A program made the position numbers and the translations under genes. Below are positions 11,356-23,215 of a stretch of 64,000 nucleotides of DNA, in pieces (position 1 is the first letter of the stretch; each line of letters starts with the position of its first letter). Source of the stretch: Pseudomonas sp. Seg1 (GTDB taxonomy: Bacteria > Pseudomonadota > Gammaproteobacteria > Pseudomonadales > Pseudomonadaceae); contig NZ_AP021903.1 in assembly GCF_018326005.1 (NCBI RefSeq), positions 5,073,001 through 5,137,000 of the forward strand. Direction: 5' to 3'. The notes beneath the pieces were generated by a model. That model saw nothing but the letters and a program-made list of their open reading frames with translations, was not told the origin of the DNA and searched no databases.

Positions 11356-11382
11356 CGGGTATTTCAGCGATTGAAACGGGTT

Positions 11383-14118
<2,736 letters not shown>

Positions 14119-14426
14119 ATCGGCAGGATCTTCCACACTAAAGGGATGGAGGGCGGCCCCGTGAGCGTCGCCCGTGCAGCCCTCATGGCCGCATGCGAAC
14201 GAGCATTCTACCCGGAAACGGAAGTGAGGAAAGTGGCGATGTTCCACGATGCTGGCACTGCGCTTTGACGGGGCTCACTTAAAATAGGGGCGTTTTGCTC
14301 AACTTCAAGTCATGAAAGGCAGAAGTTAGTCGTTGATTTAATGGGTAAAGCGGGGGCAAAAGCAATGGGCGAGTGATTTCGGCCTTTCTGCTACCATGGC
14401 GTTTCTGTTACTTCAGGTGTTCGATC
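14119..14426. other. Divergent promoter region secA / dciA
   Basis: These 308 nt between two divergently transcribed genes hold no recognisable gene. They must contain both promoters; I cannot place the -10 and -35 boxes with confidence. No SecM-like leader peptide was found on the secA side. Confidence 0.5.
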
Positions 14427-14882
14427 ATGGCATTTCGCCCTCTTACGGCCAGAGCACCCGCCGTTCTCCTGCGCGAAGCCAAGCCGCTCAAAGCCATCCT
14501 CGGCCATGCCCAACGGCTGGGGCATTTGCAACGCCTGCTCGAAAGCCAACTGCAACCCGCCGCCCGCGAACATTGCCATGTGGCGTCGTGGCGTGAAGGC
14601 AGTCTGTTGCTGATTGTCACCGATGGTCATTGGGCGACACGTCTGCGTTATCAGCAGAAGCGTCTGCAACGTCAGTTGCAGATGTTTGACGAGTTCGCCA
14701 GCCTGACGCGAATTCTGTTCAAGGTACAGCCGCCGACGGTGCAGCGCGGGGTTGTCGGCAATACGATGGATTTGTCGACGGATGCCGCGGCAACGATCCA
14801 GGCGACAGCAGACGGGATCAGTGATCCGGGGTTGCGCGCGGCGCTAGAGCGGTTGGCGGCGCACGCCAAAGACAAGACCTGA
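14427..14882 (+). CDS. dciA: DciA-type DnaB helicase loader (DUF721)
   Basis: A 151-residue DUF721 protein. The core ILGHAQRLGHLQRLLESQL leads to VASWREGSLLLIVTDGHWATRLRYQQKRL, the KH-like fold typical of DciA. DciA replaces DnaC/DnaI and loads the replicative helicase in most bacteria. The gene lies divergent from secA, a common location in pseudomonads. The ATG at 14427 (MAFRPLTARAP) follows an AGGTGTTCGATC leader with a modest ribosome site. Confidence 0.85.
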   Translation: MAFRPLTARAPAVLLREAKPLKAILGHAQRLGHLQRLLESQLQPAAREHCHVASWREGSLLLIVTDGHWATRLRYQQKRLQRQLQMFDEFASLTRILFKVQPPTVQRGVVGNTMDLSTDAAATIQATADGISDPGLRAALERLAAHAKDKT

Positions 14883-14911
14883 CCCTCTATTCTGAATCTG
14901 CATGCAATTCC

Positions 14912-15008
14912 AATGTGGGAGCGAGCCTGCTCGCGATGAGGCCGTGTCAGACAACGTGGGGGTTGAATGGCACAACGTTTTCGCGAGCAGGCTCGCTCCC
15001 ACATTTGG
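14912..15008. repeat. REPIN, GAGCCTGCTCGCG class
   Basis: The arms GTGGGAGCGAGCCTGCTCGCGA (about 14915) and TCGCGAGCAGGCTCGCTCCCAC (about 14981) are exact inverse copies around a spacer of about 45 bp. The sequence class differs from the GGCTTGCCAGC repeats elsewhere in the window. Confidence 0.92.
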
Positions 15009-15026
15009 ATCTCCAACAAAGTGCTA

Positions 15027-16514
15027 TCAGCGGCGTTTGCTGCCGCCGAGTAACGAACCCATCAAACCGCGCACCAGTTGTTTACCGAGGTTATTGGCAG
15101 CCTGGCGCATCGCCGACTTCAGCGCCTGACCTGCTGCCGTACCGAGGAACTCCCCTGCCCTGTCGGCGAGACTTGGCTCTTCGGCCGCCGGCTTGCCTGC
15201 GGGCGTTTCAGCTTCCGGCGCCAGATCTTTGCGGCCCATCAGGATTTCGTACGCCGACTCGCGGTCAATCGGCTTGTCATAGCGCCCCTTGAACGGCGAA
15301 CCGGCAATCAGCATCGTGCGCTCGGTTTCGGTCAACGGCCCGATCCGCGATTGCGGCGGTGCGACCAGCACGCGCTGTACCATTTCCGGCGTGCCTTTTT
15401 CCGCCAGGGTGCCGACCAGCGCCTCGCCAATCCCCAACTCCGTCAGCACCGACAGGCTGTCGAACGCCGGATTCGGCCGGAACCCGTCCGCCACGGCGCG
15501 TAAGGATTTCTGCTCCTTGGCGGTAAACGCGCGCAAGCCATGCTGAACACGCAAACCGAGTTGCGCCAGCACATCGTCCGGCAAGTCGGTTGGCGACTGG
15601 GTGACGAAATACACACCCACGCCTTTCGAACGGATCAGCCGCACCACCTGCTCCAACCGCTCCTGCAAGGCCTTCGGCGTATCGCCGAACAACAAATGCG
15701 CCTCATCGAAAAACAGCGCCAGCAGCGGTTTGTCGGCATCGCCACGCTCCGGCAACTGCTCGAACAACTCGGCCAGCAGCCACAGCAGGAACGTCGCGTA
15801 GACCTTAGGTGCCTCGTGTACCAGACGACTGGCATCGAGCAGATGAATGCGCCCACGACCGTCAGCCGCCGGTTGCAGGATGTCTTCGAGTTGCAATGCC
15901 GGCTCGCCAAACAAGGCTTCGGCGCCCTGCTGCTCCAGCGTCGCCAGACGCCGCAACAGCGCCTGACTGGAACCGGTGGTCATCAGCGCCGCGTCTTCAC
16001 CCAACAGTTGCGGATTGTCCTTGAGGTGATTGAGCAGCGCTTTCAGATCTTTCAGATCCAATAACAACAGCCCTTCGCGGTCGGCAACTTTGAACGCGGC
16101 GTATAGCGCCGACTGCTGGCTGTCAGTGAGTTCGAGCAGACTGCCGATCAACAGCGGGCCCATTTCACTCAGCGTGGTCCGCAATGGATGACCGGACTGA
16201 CCGTGAATGTCCCACAAGGTCACTGGATACGCCTGCGGCTGGTAGTTGAGCCACGGCATGCCGGCGATGCGCTCGGCGACCTTGCCCTGCGGATTGCCGG
16301 CGGCACCGAGACCGCACAGGTCGCCCTTGATGTCGGCGGCGAACACCGCGACACCAGCGTCGCTGAAGGCTTCGGCCAGACGCTGCAAGGTCACGGTTTT
16401 ACCGGTGCCGGTCGCGCCGGCGATGAGTCCGTGGCGGTTGGCCAGGCGCATGGCCTGGGCGATCGGTTGCCCCGCGAGATCGGCGCCGATTACGAGTTGC
16501 GATGAGTCAGGCAT
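15027..16514 (-). CDS. HerA-like ATPase, DUF853 family
   Basis: A 495-residue P-loop ATPase. Walker A is GATGTGKTVTLQ (about 33-44) and Walker B LALFFDEAHLLFGD; the sensor region is VGVYFVTQSPTDLPDDVLAQLG. A low-complexity acidic/alanine linker (APEAETPAGKPAAEEP) precedes a short basic C-terminus (LLGGSKRR). It resembles E. coli YjgR; the role is unknown, though HerA relatives translocate DNA. I chose the ATG at 16514 (MPDSSQLVIG), which has GGGTGA upstream, over a TTG four codons earlier. Confidence 0.9.
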   Translation of the reverse strand: MPDSSQLVIGADLAGQPIAQAMRLANRHGLIAGATGTGKTVTLQRLAEAFSDAGVAVFAADIKGDLCGLGAAGNPQGKVAERIAGMPWLNYQPQAYPVTLWDIHGQSGHPLRTTLSEMGPLLIGSLLELTDSQQSALYAAFKVADREGLLLLDLKDLKALLNHLKDNPQLLGEDAALMTTGSSQALLRRLATLEQQGAEALFGEPALQLEDILQPAADGRGRIHLLDASRLVHEAPKVYATFLLWLLAELFEQLPERGDADKPLLALFFDEAHLLFGDTPKALQERLEQVVRLIRSKGVGVYFVTQSPTDLPDDVLAQLGLRVQHGLRAFTAKEQKSLRAVADGFRPNPAFDSLSVLTELGIGEALVGTLAEKGTPEMVQRVLVAPPQSRIGPLTETERTMLIAGSPFKGRYDKPIDRESAYEILMGRKDLAPEAETPAGKPAAEEPSLADRAGEFLGTAAGQALKSAMRQAANNLGKQLVRGLMGSLLGGSKRR

Positions 16515-16530
16515 TTTGTCACCCAATGGT

Positions 16531-16557
16531 TAATCTTTATTTCGCGATGGCCGATAA
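16531..16557 (+). promoter_or_regulatory. FliA (sigma-28)-type promoter for the chemoreceptor
   Basis: TAATCTTT, an 11-bp spacer, then GCCGATAA matches the flagellar sigma-28 consensus TAAAGTTT-N11-GCCGATAA at 14 of 16 positions with exact spacing. It lies about 150 bp before the chemoreceptor start, in the right orientation. It also lies just upstream of the divergent HerA-like gene. Confidence 0.75.
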
Positions 16558-16703
16558 ATAGAGGCGAGAACCTGACTGAAAAGTCGGGTCGGACATTTCC
16601 CTAGGGAGAGACGGAAATATCAGCTTGTATTCACCCTTGCCCATATTGCGCGTCTTTATAAAAGCACGCCCAGGACATTAAGACCTTAGCGGAACCCCAA
16701 GCC

Positions 16704-18593
16704 ATGAACAAAAATCTGCGCTTCAGCCATAAAATTTTGCTTGCCGCCGCCCTCATCGTCATCGCCGCTTTCGCCTCGTTTACGCTGTACAACGACTGGC
16801 TCCAGCGCAACGCGATTCGCGATGACCTGAACAACTATCTCAACGAGATGGGCGAGGTCACCGCCGGCAATATCCAGACCTGGCTCAGCGGCCGCATTCT
16901 GCTGGTCGAGAACGCCGCTCAGAACATTGCCATCAATCCCGAACCCGCCAACGTCGCCAGCCTGCTGGAGCAGAAAACCCTGACCTCGACGTTCATGGCC
17001 ACCTACCTGGGCGATGCCACCGGCCACTTCACCATCCGCCCGGACGTGAAGATGCCGGACGGTTTCGATCCACGGGTACGGCCTTGGTATAAAGGCGCCG
17101 AAACCAGCAGCACCTCGACCCTGACCGAACCGTACATCGACGCGGCCACCGGGCAACTGATCATCTCCATCGCCACCGCCTCGAAAAAGGCCGGTCAGAG
17201 CGTTGGCGTGGTCGGCGGCGATCTGAGCCTGCAATCGTTGGTCGACACCCTCGCCGCCCGGGATTTCGACGGCATGGGTTATGTGTTCCTGGTCAGCGCC
17301 GACGGCAAGATCCTCGTGCACCCGGACAAAGCGCTGGTGATGAAATCGCTTAAAGAAGCGTATCCGCAGGACACCCCGCGCATCAGCAGCGACTTCAGTG
17401 AAGTCACCGTCGATGGCAAGACCCGCATCGTCACCTTCGCCCCGATCAAGGGCCTGCCGTCTGTGAACTGGTACATCGGCCTGTCGGTGGACAAGGATCA
17501 GGCCTTCGCGATGCTCAGCCAGTTCCGCACCTCGGCGGTGATCGCGACGGTGATTGCCGTGGCAATCATCATTGCCCTGCTCGGTATGCTGATCCGCATT
17601 CTGATCCAGCCGCTGCACGTCATGACACGCGCCATGGAAGACATTGCCGATGGCGAAGGTGACCTGACCAAACGTCTGAACATCGTCAATAACGATGAAT
17701 TCGGTGTTCTCGGTACGGCGTTCAACCGCTTCGTGGAGCGTATTCACGGTTCGATCCGCGAAGTGTCCTCGGCCACCGGGCAGGTCAACGAAGTCGCCCT
17801 GCGCGTGGTCGCGGCGTCGAACTCGTCGATGTACAACTCTGATCAGCAGGCTTCGCGTACCAGCAGTGTTGCCGCCGCGATCAACCAGCTCGGTGCCGCC
17901 GCCCAGGAAATCGCCCGCAACGCCGCGCAAGCCTCGAACCAGGCCAGCGACGCTCGCGGTCTTGCCGAAGATGGCCAGCAGGTGGTGGATCGCAGTATCA
18001 AGGCGATGAATCAGTTGTCGAGCATGCTCAGCGCGTCGAGCAGCAACATCGAGTCGCTGAACAGCAAAACCGTGAACATCGGCCAGATTCTCGAAGTGAT
18101 CACCAGCATTTCCCAGCAAACCAACCTGCTGGCGCTCAACGCCGCGATTGAAGCGGCGCGTGCCGGTGAGGCCGGCCGTGGTTTTGCCGTGGTAGCCGAT
18201 GAAGTGCGTAATCTGGCGCACCGCACCCAGGAATCGGCGCAGCAAGTGCAGACCATGATCGAGGAGCTGCAAGTCGGCGCCCGTGAATCGGTGAGCACCA
18301 TGAGCGACAGCCAGCGCCACAGCCAGGACAGCGTGGAAATCGCCAACCTGGCCGGTGAACGCTTGAACAGCGTGACCCAGCGCATTGGCGAGATCGACGG
18401 GATGAACCAGTCGGTGGCGACGGCGACCGAAGAGCAGACGGCCGTGGTTGAATCGATCAACGTCGATATCACCGAGATCAATACGCTGAATCAGGAAGGC
18501 GTGGAGAACTTGCAGGCGACGTTGCGCGCTTGTTCGGATCTGGAGCAGCAGGCTTCGCGCCTGAAGCAGTTGGTGGGCAGTTTCCGTATCTGA
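16704..18593 (+). CDS. Methyl-accepting chemotaxis protein with dCache sensor
   Basis: A 629-residue chemoreceptor. It has TM1 at about 11-31, a periplasmic double-Cache domain at about 35-270, TM2 at about 274-296, HAMP, then the signalling domain with the invariant hairpin [24 protein letters not shown]. The sensor contains [19 protein letters not shown] and GVVGGDLS; these fit the Arg-x-Trp-Tyr, Tyr and Asp of the dCache amino-acid-binding motif, so an amino acid ligand like those of PctA/B/C is plausible. A FliA-type promoter upstream fits chemotaxis. It is monocistronic. Confidence 0.93.
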   Translation: MNKNLRFSHKILLAAALIVIAAFASFTLYNDWLQRNAIRDDLNNYLNEMGEVTAGNIQTWLSGRILLVENAAQNIAINPEPANVASLLEQKTLTSTFMATYLGDATGHFTIRPDVKMPDGFDPRVRPWYKGAETSSTSTLTEPYIDAATGQLIISIATASKKAGQSVGVVGGDLSLQSLVDTLAARDFDGMGYVFLVSADGKILVHPDKALVMKSLKEAYPQDTPRISSDFSEVTVDGKTRIVTFAPIKGLPSVNWYIGLSVDKDQAFAMLSQFRTSAVIATVIAVAIIIALLGMLIRILIQPLHVMTRAMEDIADGEGDLTKRLNIVNNDEFGVLGTAFNRFVERIHGSIREVSSATGQVNEVALRVVAASNSSMYNSDQQASRTSSVAAAINQLGAAAQEIARNAAQASNQASDARGLAEDGQQVVDRSIKAMNQLSSMLSASSSNIESLNSKTVNIGQILEVITSISQQTNLLALNAAIEAARAGEAGRGFAVVADEVRNLAHRTQESAQQVQTMIEELQVGARESVSTMSDSQRHSQDSVEIANLAGERLNSVTQRIGEIDGMNQSVATATEEQTAVVESINVDITEINTLNQEGVENLQATLRACSDLEQQASRLKQLVGSFRI

Positions 18594-18607
18594 AGATCAA
18601 AAGCATA

Positions 18608-18768
18608 CCCCCTCACCCCAACCCTCTCCCCCAAAGGGGGCGAGGGGGAAAGGGAGCCGATCTTCAAGCCTTTCAAAACTGAGTTCGGCTCGGTATTTCA
18701 GGTCGGCGTAACTCGAAAAAACAACTCGATCAGTCCCCTCTCCCCCGGGAGAGGGTTAGGGTGAGGGG
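18608..18768. repeat. Intact copy of a 161-bp MITE-like repeat
   Basis: The two ends are inverted relatives: CCCCCTCACCCCAACCCTCT at the left, and the reverse complement of CCCCTCACCCTAACCCTCTC at the right. The interior includes TCGGCTCGGTATTTCAGGTC and AACAACTCGATCAGTCCC. A second copy in opposite orientation spans 58580-60046, where an insertion sequence splits it. It has no coding capacity. Confidence 0.85.
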
Positions 18769-18849
18769 CCCACCGCGTAATCCCGACCGAACATCTATTC
18801 TGGATAAAGGTCAACCAAGGGAGAACAACGCAGCGGAGGGACGATCACC

Positions 18850-19962
18850 GTGCACATCGCCGACATCACCATGTTCTACGCCCCGGCCAGCGGTGGCGTA
18901 CGCACTTACCTGGATGCCAAGCACCGACGGCTGGGCGTCAAGGCGGGGATCCGCCACAGCCTGCTGATCCCTGGTGCGCATTTCGGTGAACACGATGGCA
19001 TTTACACGGTTCCCGCTCCCGCCCTGCCCTTCGGCAAGGGTTACCGCTTCCCCGTCCGACTAGCCCCTTGGCGCAACGTCCTGCAGGATTTGCAGCCGGA
19101 TCTGATCGAAGTCGGCGACCCTTACCTCACGGCTTGGGCGGCACTGGATGCCCGGCGGCAGCTGGATGTGCCGGTGATCGGTTTTTATCACTCGGACTTG
19201 CCGCTGCTGGTCAGTAATCGTATGGGCCATTGGCTTACGCCGAACGTCGAGGCCTATGTCACCAAGCTCTACGGCAACTTCGACCGGGTACTGGCGCCCA
19301 GCCAGGTGATGGCCGACAAACTCACCGGTCTCGGCGTGCGTAATGTTTTCGTGCAGCCGCTGGGCGTTGACTTGCAAACCTTCCACCCCGACGCCCGCGA
19401 TCCGGGGCTGCGCGCCGAATTGGGTATTGGTGACGACACACGCCTGCTGATCTTCGCCGGACGCGGCTCAAAAGAGAAAAACCTGCCAGTCCTGCTCAAA
19501 TGCATGCAACGCCTTGGCCCGCGCTATCACCTGCTGTTGGTCGGCTCGGCGATGCCCGCCGTGGTGCCGGACAACGTCAGCGTCATTGATGAGTTCTGCA
19601 AGGCTCCGACCGTCGCTCGTTTGATGGCCAGCGCCGATGCGCTGGTACATGCCGGCGATCAGGAAACCTTCGGGCTGGTGATCCTGGAGGCCATGGCCTG
19701 CGGTATTCCCGTGGTCGCGGTGGCGGCTGGCGCCTTCACCGAAATCGTCAACGACAGCTGCGGCCTGCTCTGCACGCCGAACAATCCGCAAGCGATGGCC
19801 AATGCCGTGCGTGAGCTGTTCAGTGGCGGCAGCCGCGTCCTCGGCCAACAGGCGCGCCAGTATGTCGAGCGCCATTACGCCTGGGACACAGTGGTCGACA
19901 GCCTGCTCGGTCACTATCACGCGGTACTCGGCGATTCGACTCCGAAGGTGGCCAATGGCTGA
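18850..19962 (+). CDS. GT4-type glycosyltransferase
   Basis: A 370-residue GT-B glycosyltransferase. The N-terminus has the glycine-rich acceptor region PASGGVRTYLDAK. The C-terminus has the nucleotide-sugar site: LLIFAGRGSKEKNLPVLL, then HAGDQETFGLVILEAMACGIPVVA with the EX7E motif. It transfers a sugar from an NDP-sugar to an unknown acceptor. The start is the GTG at 18850 (MHIADITMFYAPASGG), behind GGAGGGACGATCACC. It overlaps the deacetylase gene by 8 bp, the first of a three-gene operon likely making a surface or membrane glycolipid. Confidence 0.9.
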   Translation: MHIADITMFYAPASGGVRTYLDAKHRRLGVKAGIRHSLLIPGAHFGEHDGIYTVPAPALPFGKGYRFPVRLAPWRNVLQDLQPDLIEVGDPYLTAWAALDARRQLDVPVIGFYHSDLPLLVSNRMGHWLTPNVEAYVTKLYGNFDRVLAPSQVMADKLTGLGVRNVFVQPLGVDLQTFHPDARDPGLRAELGIGDDTRLLIFAGRGSKEKNLPVLLKCMQRLGPRYHLLLVGSAMPAVVPDNVSVIDEFCKAPTVARLMASADALVHAGDQETFGLVILEAMACGIPVVAVAAGAFTEIVNDSCGLLCTPNNPQAMANAVRELFSGGSRVLGQQARQYVERHYAWDTVVDSLLGHYHAVLGDSTPKVANG

Positions 19963-20731
19963 AGCCTGCGAGCGTCCCGCGATCCTGCTGGTCCTGCACG
20001 ATGTGGCGCCCTCGACGTGGGCGGACTATCGCCCCTTTGTCGAAGCCGTCGATGCGCTGGGCCGTATCCCCATGACCTGGCTGGTGGTGCCGGACTTTCA
20101 TGGGCACGACGCCCTCGACGCCCATCCCGCGTTTTGCCGGATGCTCAGCGAGCGAGTCGCCCGTGACGATGAACTGGCTTTGCACGGCTATTTTCACAGT
20201 GATGACGGGCCGCCACCGACCTCGCCCCGGGACTGGTTCATGCGCCGGATTTACACCCATGAAGGTGAGTTTTATAAGTTGCCCCATAGCGCCGCCCTCG
20301 CGCGTCTGCGTTCCGGCATCGAAGTGTTTCAGCGCTACGACTGGCCGCTGCACGGTTTCGTCGCCCCGGCGTGGCTGATGAGCGATGGCACCCGCCAGGC
20401 GCTGCGCGAACTGCCGCTGCACTACACCAGCGATCCGCAACATCTTTATCGTTTGCCGGATTTCAGCCCGGTCGAGGCCCCAGGCTTGGTCTGGAGCGCC
20501 CGCAGCGCCTGGCGTCGAGGCCTGTCGAAAATCCTCAGCGAGCAGCGTCAACAACGCTGGCGCCAGGCGCCGGTGATTCGGCTAGGCTTGCACCCGGTGG
20601 ACATGCGCCACAACTTCTCCCGCGATTACTGGTTTAACACCCTGCAAAGGCTACTGAATGAAGGACGCGTACCAATGACCAAAACAAACTGGCTCGCTCA
20701 ACAGCGCGGTCAACCGGGACGCGCCGCATGA
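19955..20731 (+). CDS. DUF2334 polysaccharide-deacetylase-like protein
   Basis: A 258-residue protein of the NodB-like fold. LVLHDVAPSTW supplies the HD metal motif, LALHGYFHSDD the H-x3-H-type metal site, and GFVAPAWLMS and IRLGLHPVDM later family blocks. DUF2334 members are putative sugar deacetylases; the substrate is unknown. The ATG at 19955 overlaps the glycosyltransferase and its end overlaps the next gene by 4 bp, so the three are tightly coupled. Confidence 0.87.
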   Translation: MAEACERPAILLVLHDVAPSTWADYRPFVEAVDALGRIPMTWLVVPDFHGHDALDAHPAFCRMLSERVARDDELALHGYFHSDDGPPPTSPRDWFMRRIYTHEGEFYKLPHSAALARLRSGIEVFQRYDWPLHGFVAPAWLMSDGTRQALRELPLHYTSDPQHLYRLPDFSPVEAPGLVWSARSAWRRGLSKILSEQRQQRWRQAPVIRLGLHPVDMRHNFSRDYWFNTLQRLLNEGRVPMTKTNWLAQQRGQPGRAA

Positions 20732-21723
20732 GTCGCGGCATCGTCTTGCTGGTCGGCCTGCTCGCCGCCGTACTGATCCCGCTGCTGCTCGGTGGCAGCG
20801 ATATCTGGGCGCGTCTGCAAAGTTTTCCGCTGCCTTGGCTACTGATCATGTTCGGCATGATTTTGCTGTGCTGGGGCATCAATACCCTGCGCCTGCGGTT
20901 ACTGCTGGGCGATCAACGGGATCAAGTCACCCCGCTAAAAAGCCTCGGCGTAGTGATGGCCGCCGAGTTCGCCTACTGCGCGACACCCGGCGGCAGTGGC
21001 GGCCCGCTGACGATCATGGCGCTGCTGGCCCGAAGCGGCGTGCGCCCGGCCCGGGGCAGCGCGGTGTTTGCCATGGATCAGCTCAGTGATTTGCTGTTCT
21101 TTCTCTGCGCCCTCAGCGGGATTCTGATTTACGCGCTGTTCCAGCACCTCAGCGACCGTATGGAAGGGTTGCTTATTGTCAGCGCCGTGTCGCTGTTCGG
21201 CGGCTTGTGCAGTTGCGTATTGCTGGCGCGCTATCACCGCCAACTGATTCGCCTCAGCGGACGCTTGCTGATCCGCCTCAACGTGCGGGCCAGTACCCGC
21301 CGCCGCTGGGCGCGCAAGCTGCTGCACTTTCTCGCAGCGTTCATCGATACGCTGAAGCTGCCGTGGCAGACGCTGAGCAAAGTCTTCGCCCTGACCTGCG
21401 TGCACTGGTTGCTGCGCTACAGCGTGCTGTATCTGGCGCTACGCGGATTGGGCGCGGATTTGCAGTGGGCGTGGAGCTTTCTGGTGCAGATGGTCTCGCT
21501 GGGCGCCGGGCAGTTCAGTCTGTTGCCTGGTGGCGCAGGTGCGGCGGAACTGACTTCGGCGGCACTGCTGGCGCCGATGGTCGGCAAATCCACCGCCGCA
21601 GCGGCGATTCTGATTTGGCGGGTGGTGACGTTCTACTTCTATCTGGTGGTGGGTGGGCCGGTGTTTTTGATGATGCTCGGGCGGCCGTTGCTGAGGAAAT
21701 TGATGAAGGTGCGTCAAGCCTGA
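20728..21723 (+). CDS. Flippase-like membrane protein (UPF0104/LPG-synthase TM domain)
   Basis: A 331-residue integral membrane protein with about eight hydrophobic helices. Motifs include the conserved CWGINTLRLRLLLG, EFAYCATPGGSGGPLT, a DQLSDLLFF block and SLGAGQFSLLPGGAGAAE. It matches the lysylphosphatidylglycerol synthetase transmembrane/UPF0104 family, whose members are thought to flip or move lipids. ATGA overlap with the deacetylase gene indicates coupling. With its neighbours it suggests synthesis, deacetylation and transfer of a glycolipid; this pathway is inference. Confidence 0.85.
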   Translation: MSRGIVLLVGLLAAVLIPLLLGGSDIWARLQSFPLPWLLIMFGMILLCWGINTLRLRLLLGDQRDQVTPLKSLGVVMAAEFAYCATPGGSGGPLTIMALLARSGVRPARGSAVFAMDQLSDLLFFLCALSGILIYALFQHLSDRMEGLLIVSAVSLFGGLCSCVLLARYHRQLIRLSGRLLIRLNVRASTRRRWARKLLHFLAAFIDTLKLPWQTLSKVFALTCVHWLLRYSVLYLALRGLGADLQWAWSFLVQMVSLGAGQFSLLPGGAGAAELTSAALLAPMVGKSTAAAAILIWRVVTFYFYLVVGGPVFLMMLGRPLLRKLMKVRQA

Positions 21724-21766
21724 AAGATCGCAGCCTTCGGCAGCGCCTACATTGAACGGCGGTCTT

Positions 21767-21943
21767 TCAATTCGACTCGGTACTTTCGTCGGACTCCGGT
21801 TTCACCTGCTCCCACAACTCGGCAGCACCCGGAAACTCCGTGCCGTCCTCAGGGCTCATGTCTTCGGGGTCATAACGACTCAAACAGCCTTCACCCAAGG
21901 TGGCGGGTGCTTTGGATGTGGCTTTGTCGAGTGGATCGCTCAT
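21767..21943 (-). CDS. Small acidic hypothetical protein (58 aa)
   Basis: A complete 58-codon frame, MSDPLDKATSKAPATLGEG...TESN, with an AGGAAAA ribosome site 6 bp before the ATG at 21943. It is strongly acidic, contains one cysteine (GCLSRYDPED), and has no membrane segment or known motif. It lies downstream of purU on the same strand, separated by a hairpin at about 21967-22007. Pseudomonas-like composition and the good ribosome site support it; function is unknown. Confidence 0.6.
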   Translation of the reverse strand: MSDPLDKATSKAPATLGEGCLSRYDPEDMSPEDGTEFPGAAELWEQVKPESDESTESN

Positions 21944-21966
21944 GAGCTTTTCCTCAAGTCTGAAAC

Positions 21967-22013
21967 GGCGAAGGGCCTGAAGCGATTGAACGCCCAGGCC
22001 CTTCGATTTTCAA
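21967..22013 (-). terminator. Hairpin after purU
   Basis: A strong stem, CGAAGGGCCTG (about 21967) / CAGGCCCTTCG (about 21997), lies 17 bp past the purU stop. T-richness on the minus side is weak (GCCGTTT) and on the plus side is ATTTT, so it may be a bidirectional but inefficient terminator. Confidence 0.5.
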
Positions 22014-22029
22014 GCACGCGAGGGTTCGA

Positions 22030-22878
22030 TCAGAACACCACGGTCTTGTTGCCGTGCACCAGCACGCGATCTTCGAGGTGATAACGCAGGCCGCGCGCCA
22101 GCACCATCTTCTCGACGTCACGCCCGAAACGCACCATGTCTTCGATGCTGTCGCTGTGGCTGACACGGACCACGTCCTGCTCGATGATCGGGCCGGCATC
22201 CAGCTCTTCGGTCACGTAGTGGCAGGTCGCGCCGATCAGCTTCACGCCTCGCAGGGACGCCTGATGGTACGGCTTGGCGCCGACGAACGACGGCAGGAAG
22301 CTGTGGTGAATGTTGATGACTTTGTGCGCGTATTCGCGGCACATGTCCGGCGGCAGGATTTGCATGTAGCGCGCCAGCACCACCACTTCGGCGTCGTGCT
22401 GTTTGACCAGGCGCGACACTTCATCGAAGGCCGGTTGCTTGTCCTGCGGATTGACCGGGACATGGTAATAAGGAATGCCGTGCCACTCGACCATGCTGCG
22501 CAGGTCGTCGTGGTTGGAAATCACGCAGGAGATCTCGCAATCCAGCTCATCGCTATGCCAGCGATGCAGCAAGTCAGCCAGGCAATGGGACTCGCGGCTG
22601 GCCATCAGCACTACGCGTTTTTTCTGCTCGGTGTCAGTGATGCGCCAGTCCATCGAGAACTCTTCGGCAATCGGCGCAAACTTCTCACGCAGAACTTCGA
22701 TACCGAATGGCAGCGAGTCGGCACGAATTTCGTGACGCATGAAGAACCAGCCAACCTGATTATCCGAGTGGTGGCTCGCTTCGGTGATCCAGCCATTGTG
22801 GGCTGCCAGAAAATTACTGACTTTGGCAACGATGCCAACGCGGTCCGGGCAAGAAATCACCAGCCGAAAAGTGCGCAT
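22030..22878 (-). CDS. purU: Formyltetrahydrofolate deformylase PurU
   Basis: A 282-residue protein. The N-terminal ACT domain (RLVISCPDRVGIVAKVSNFLAAHNGWI) is followed by a formyltransferase-fold domain with the catalytic Asn/His segment VINIHHSFLPSFVGAKPYHQA and the Asp loop EELDAGPIIEQD. It hydrolyses 10-formyl-THF to formate and THF, balancing one-carbon pools. The ATG at 22878 begins MRTFRLVISCPD, the family start, with GGAG upstream. It is adjacent to and divergent from mvaT, as in other pseudomonads. Confidence 0.96.
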   Translation of the reverse strand: MRTFRLVISCPDRVGIVAKVSNFLAAHNGWITEASHHSDNQVGWFFMRHEIRADSLPFGIEVLREKFAPIAEEFSMDWRITDTEQKKRVVLMASRESHCLADLLHRWHSDELDCEISCVISNHDDLRSMVEWHGIPYYHVPVNPQDKQPAFDEVSRLVKQHDAEVVVLARYMQILPPDMCREYAHKVINIHHSFLPSFVGAKPYHQASLRGVKLIGATCHYVTEELDAGPIIEQDVVRVSHSDSIEDMVRFGRDVEKMVLARGLRYHLEDRVLVHGNKTVVF

Positions 22879-23215
22879 GAGGGGGAAACTCCAGAACTTC
22901 GCAAAGGCCGCCATTCTAGCGACTGCGCAACAAAACTGCAGTATTGATCAACGTCGGCGTGGACATCGCCCCGGCCGCAGGCTTTTTGACGGACTGAAAC
23001 GTCAACGTGATGGCGGTGCAGTGGCAGTGCCTGATCAGATCACTGTGAATATCTGTGATGACTGCATCACACTATTTAACTGAACATTCAATTGGCTGCT
23101 AATTCTCGTAACTAATTTAAATAAAAAGTCCGCTTAAATGTTTACTTGATGAAACAGCCTGACTATTATTGCGGCACTGTCCCCTGCCATCCAGCACTCT
23201 ACTAAGGTAGTAATC
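22879..23215. other. AT-rich divergent regulatory region purU / mvaT
   Basis: 337 nt without a gene. The right half is clearly AT-richer than the chromosome average (TTTAAATAAAAAG, ACTAATTTAAATA), as expected if MvaT-type silencers bind their own control region. It holds the mvaT promoter described separately. Confidence 0.6.
23141..23169 (+). promoter_or_regulatory. Predicted sigma-70 promoter of mvaT
   Basis: TTTACT, a 17-bp spacer, then TATTAT lies about 47 bp before the mvaT ATG. It is embedded in AT-rich DNA, which fits autoregulation by MvaT. Predicted by eye only. Confidence 0.55.
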
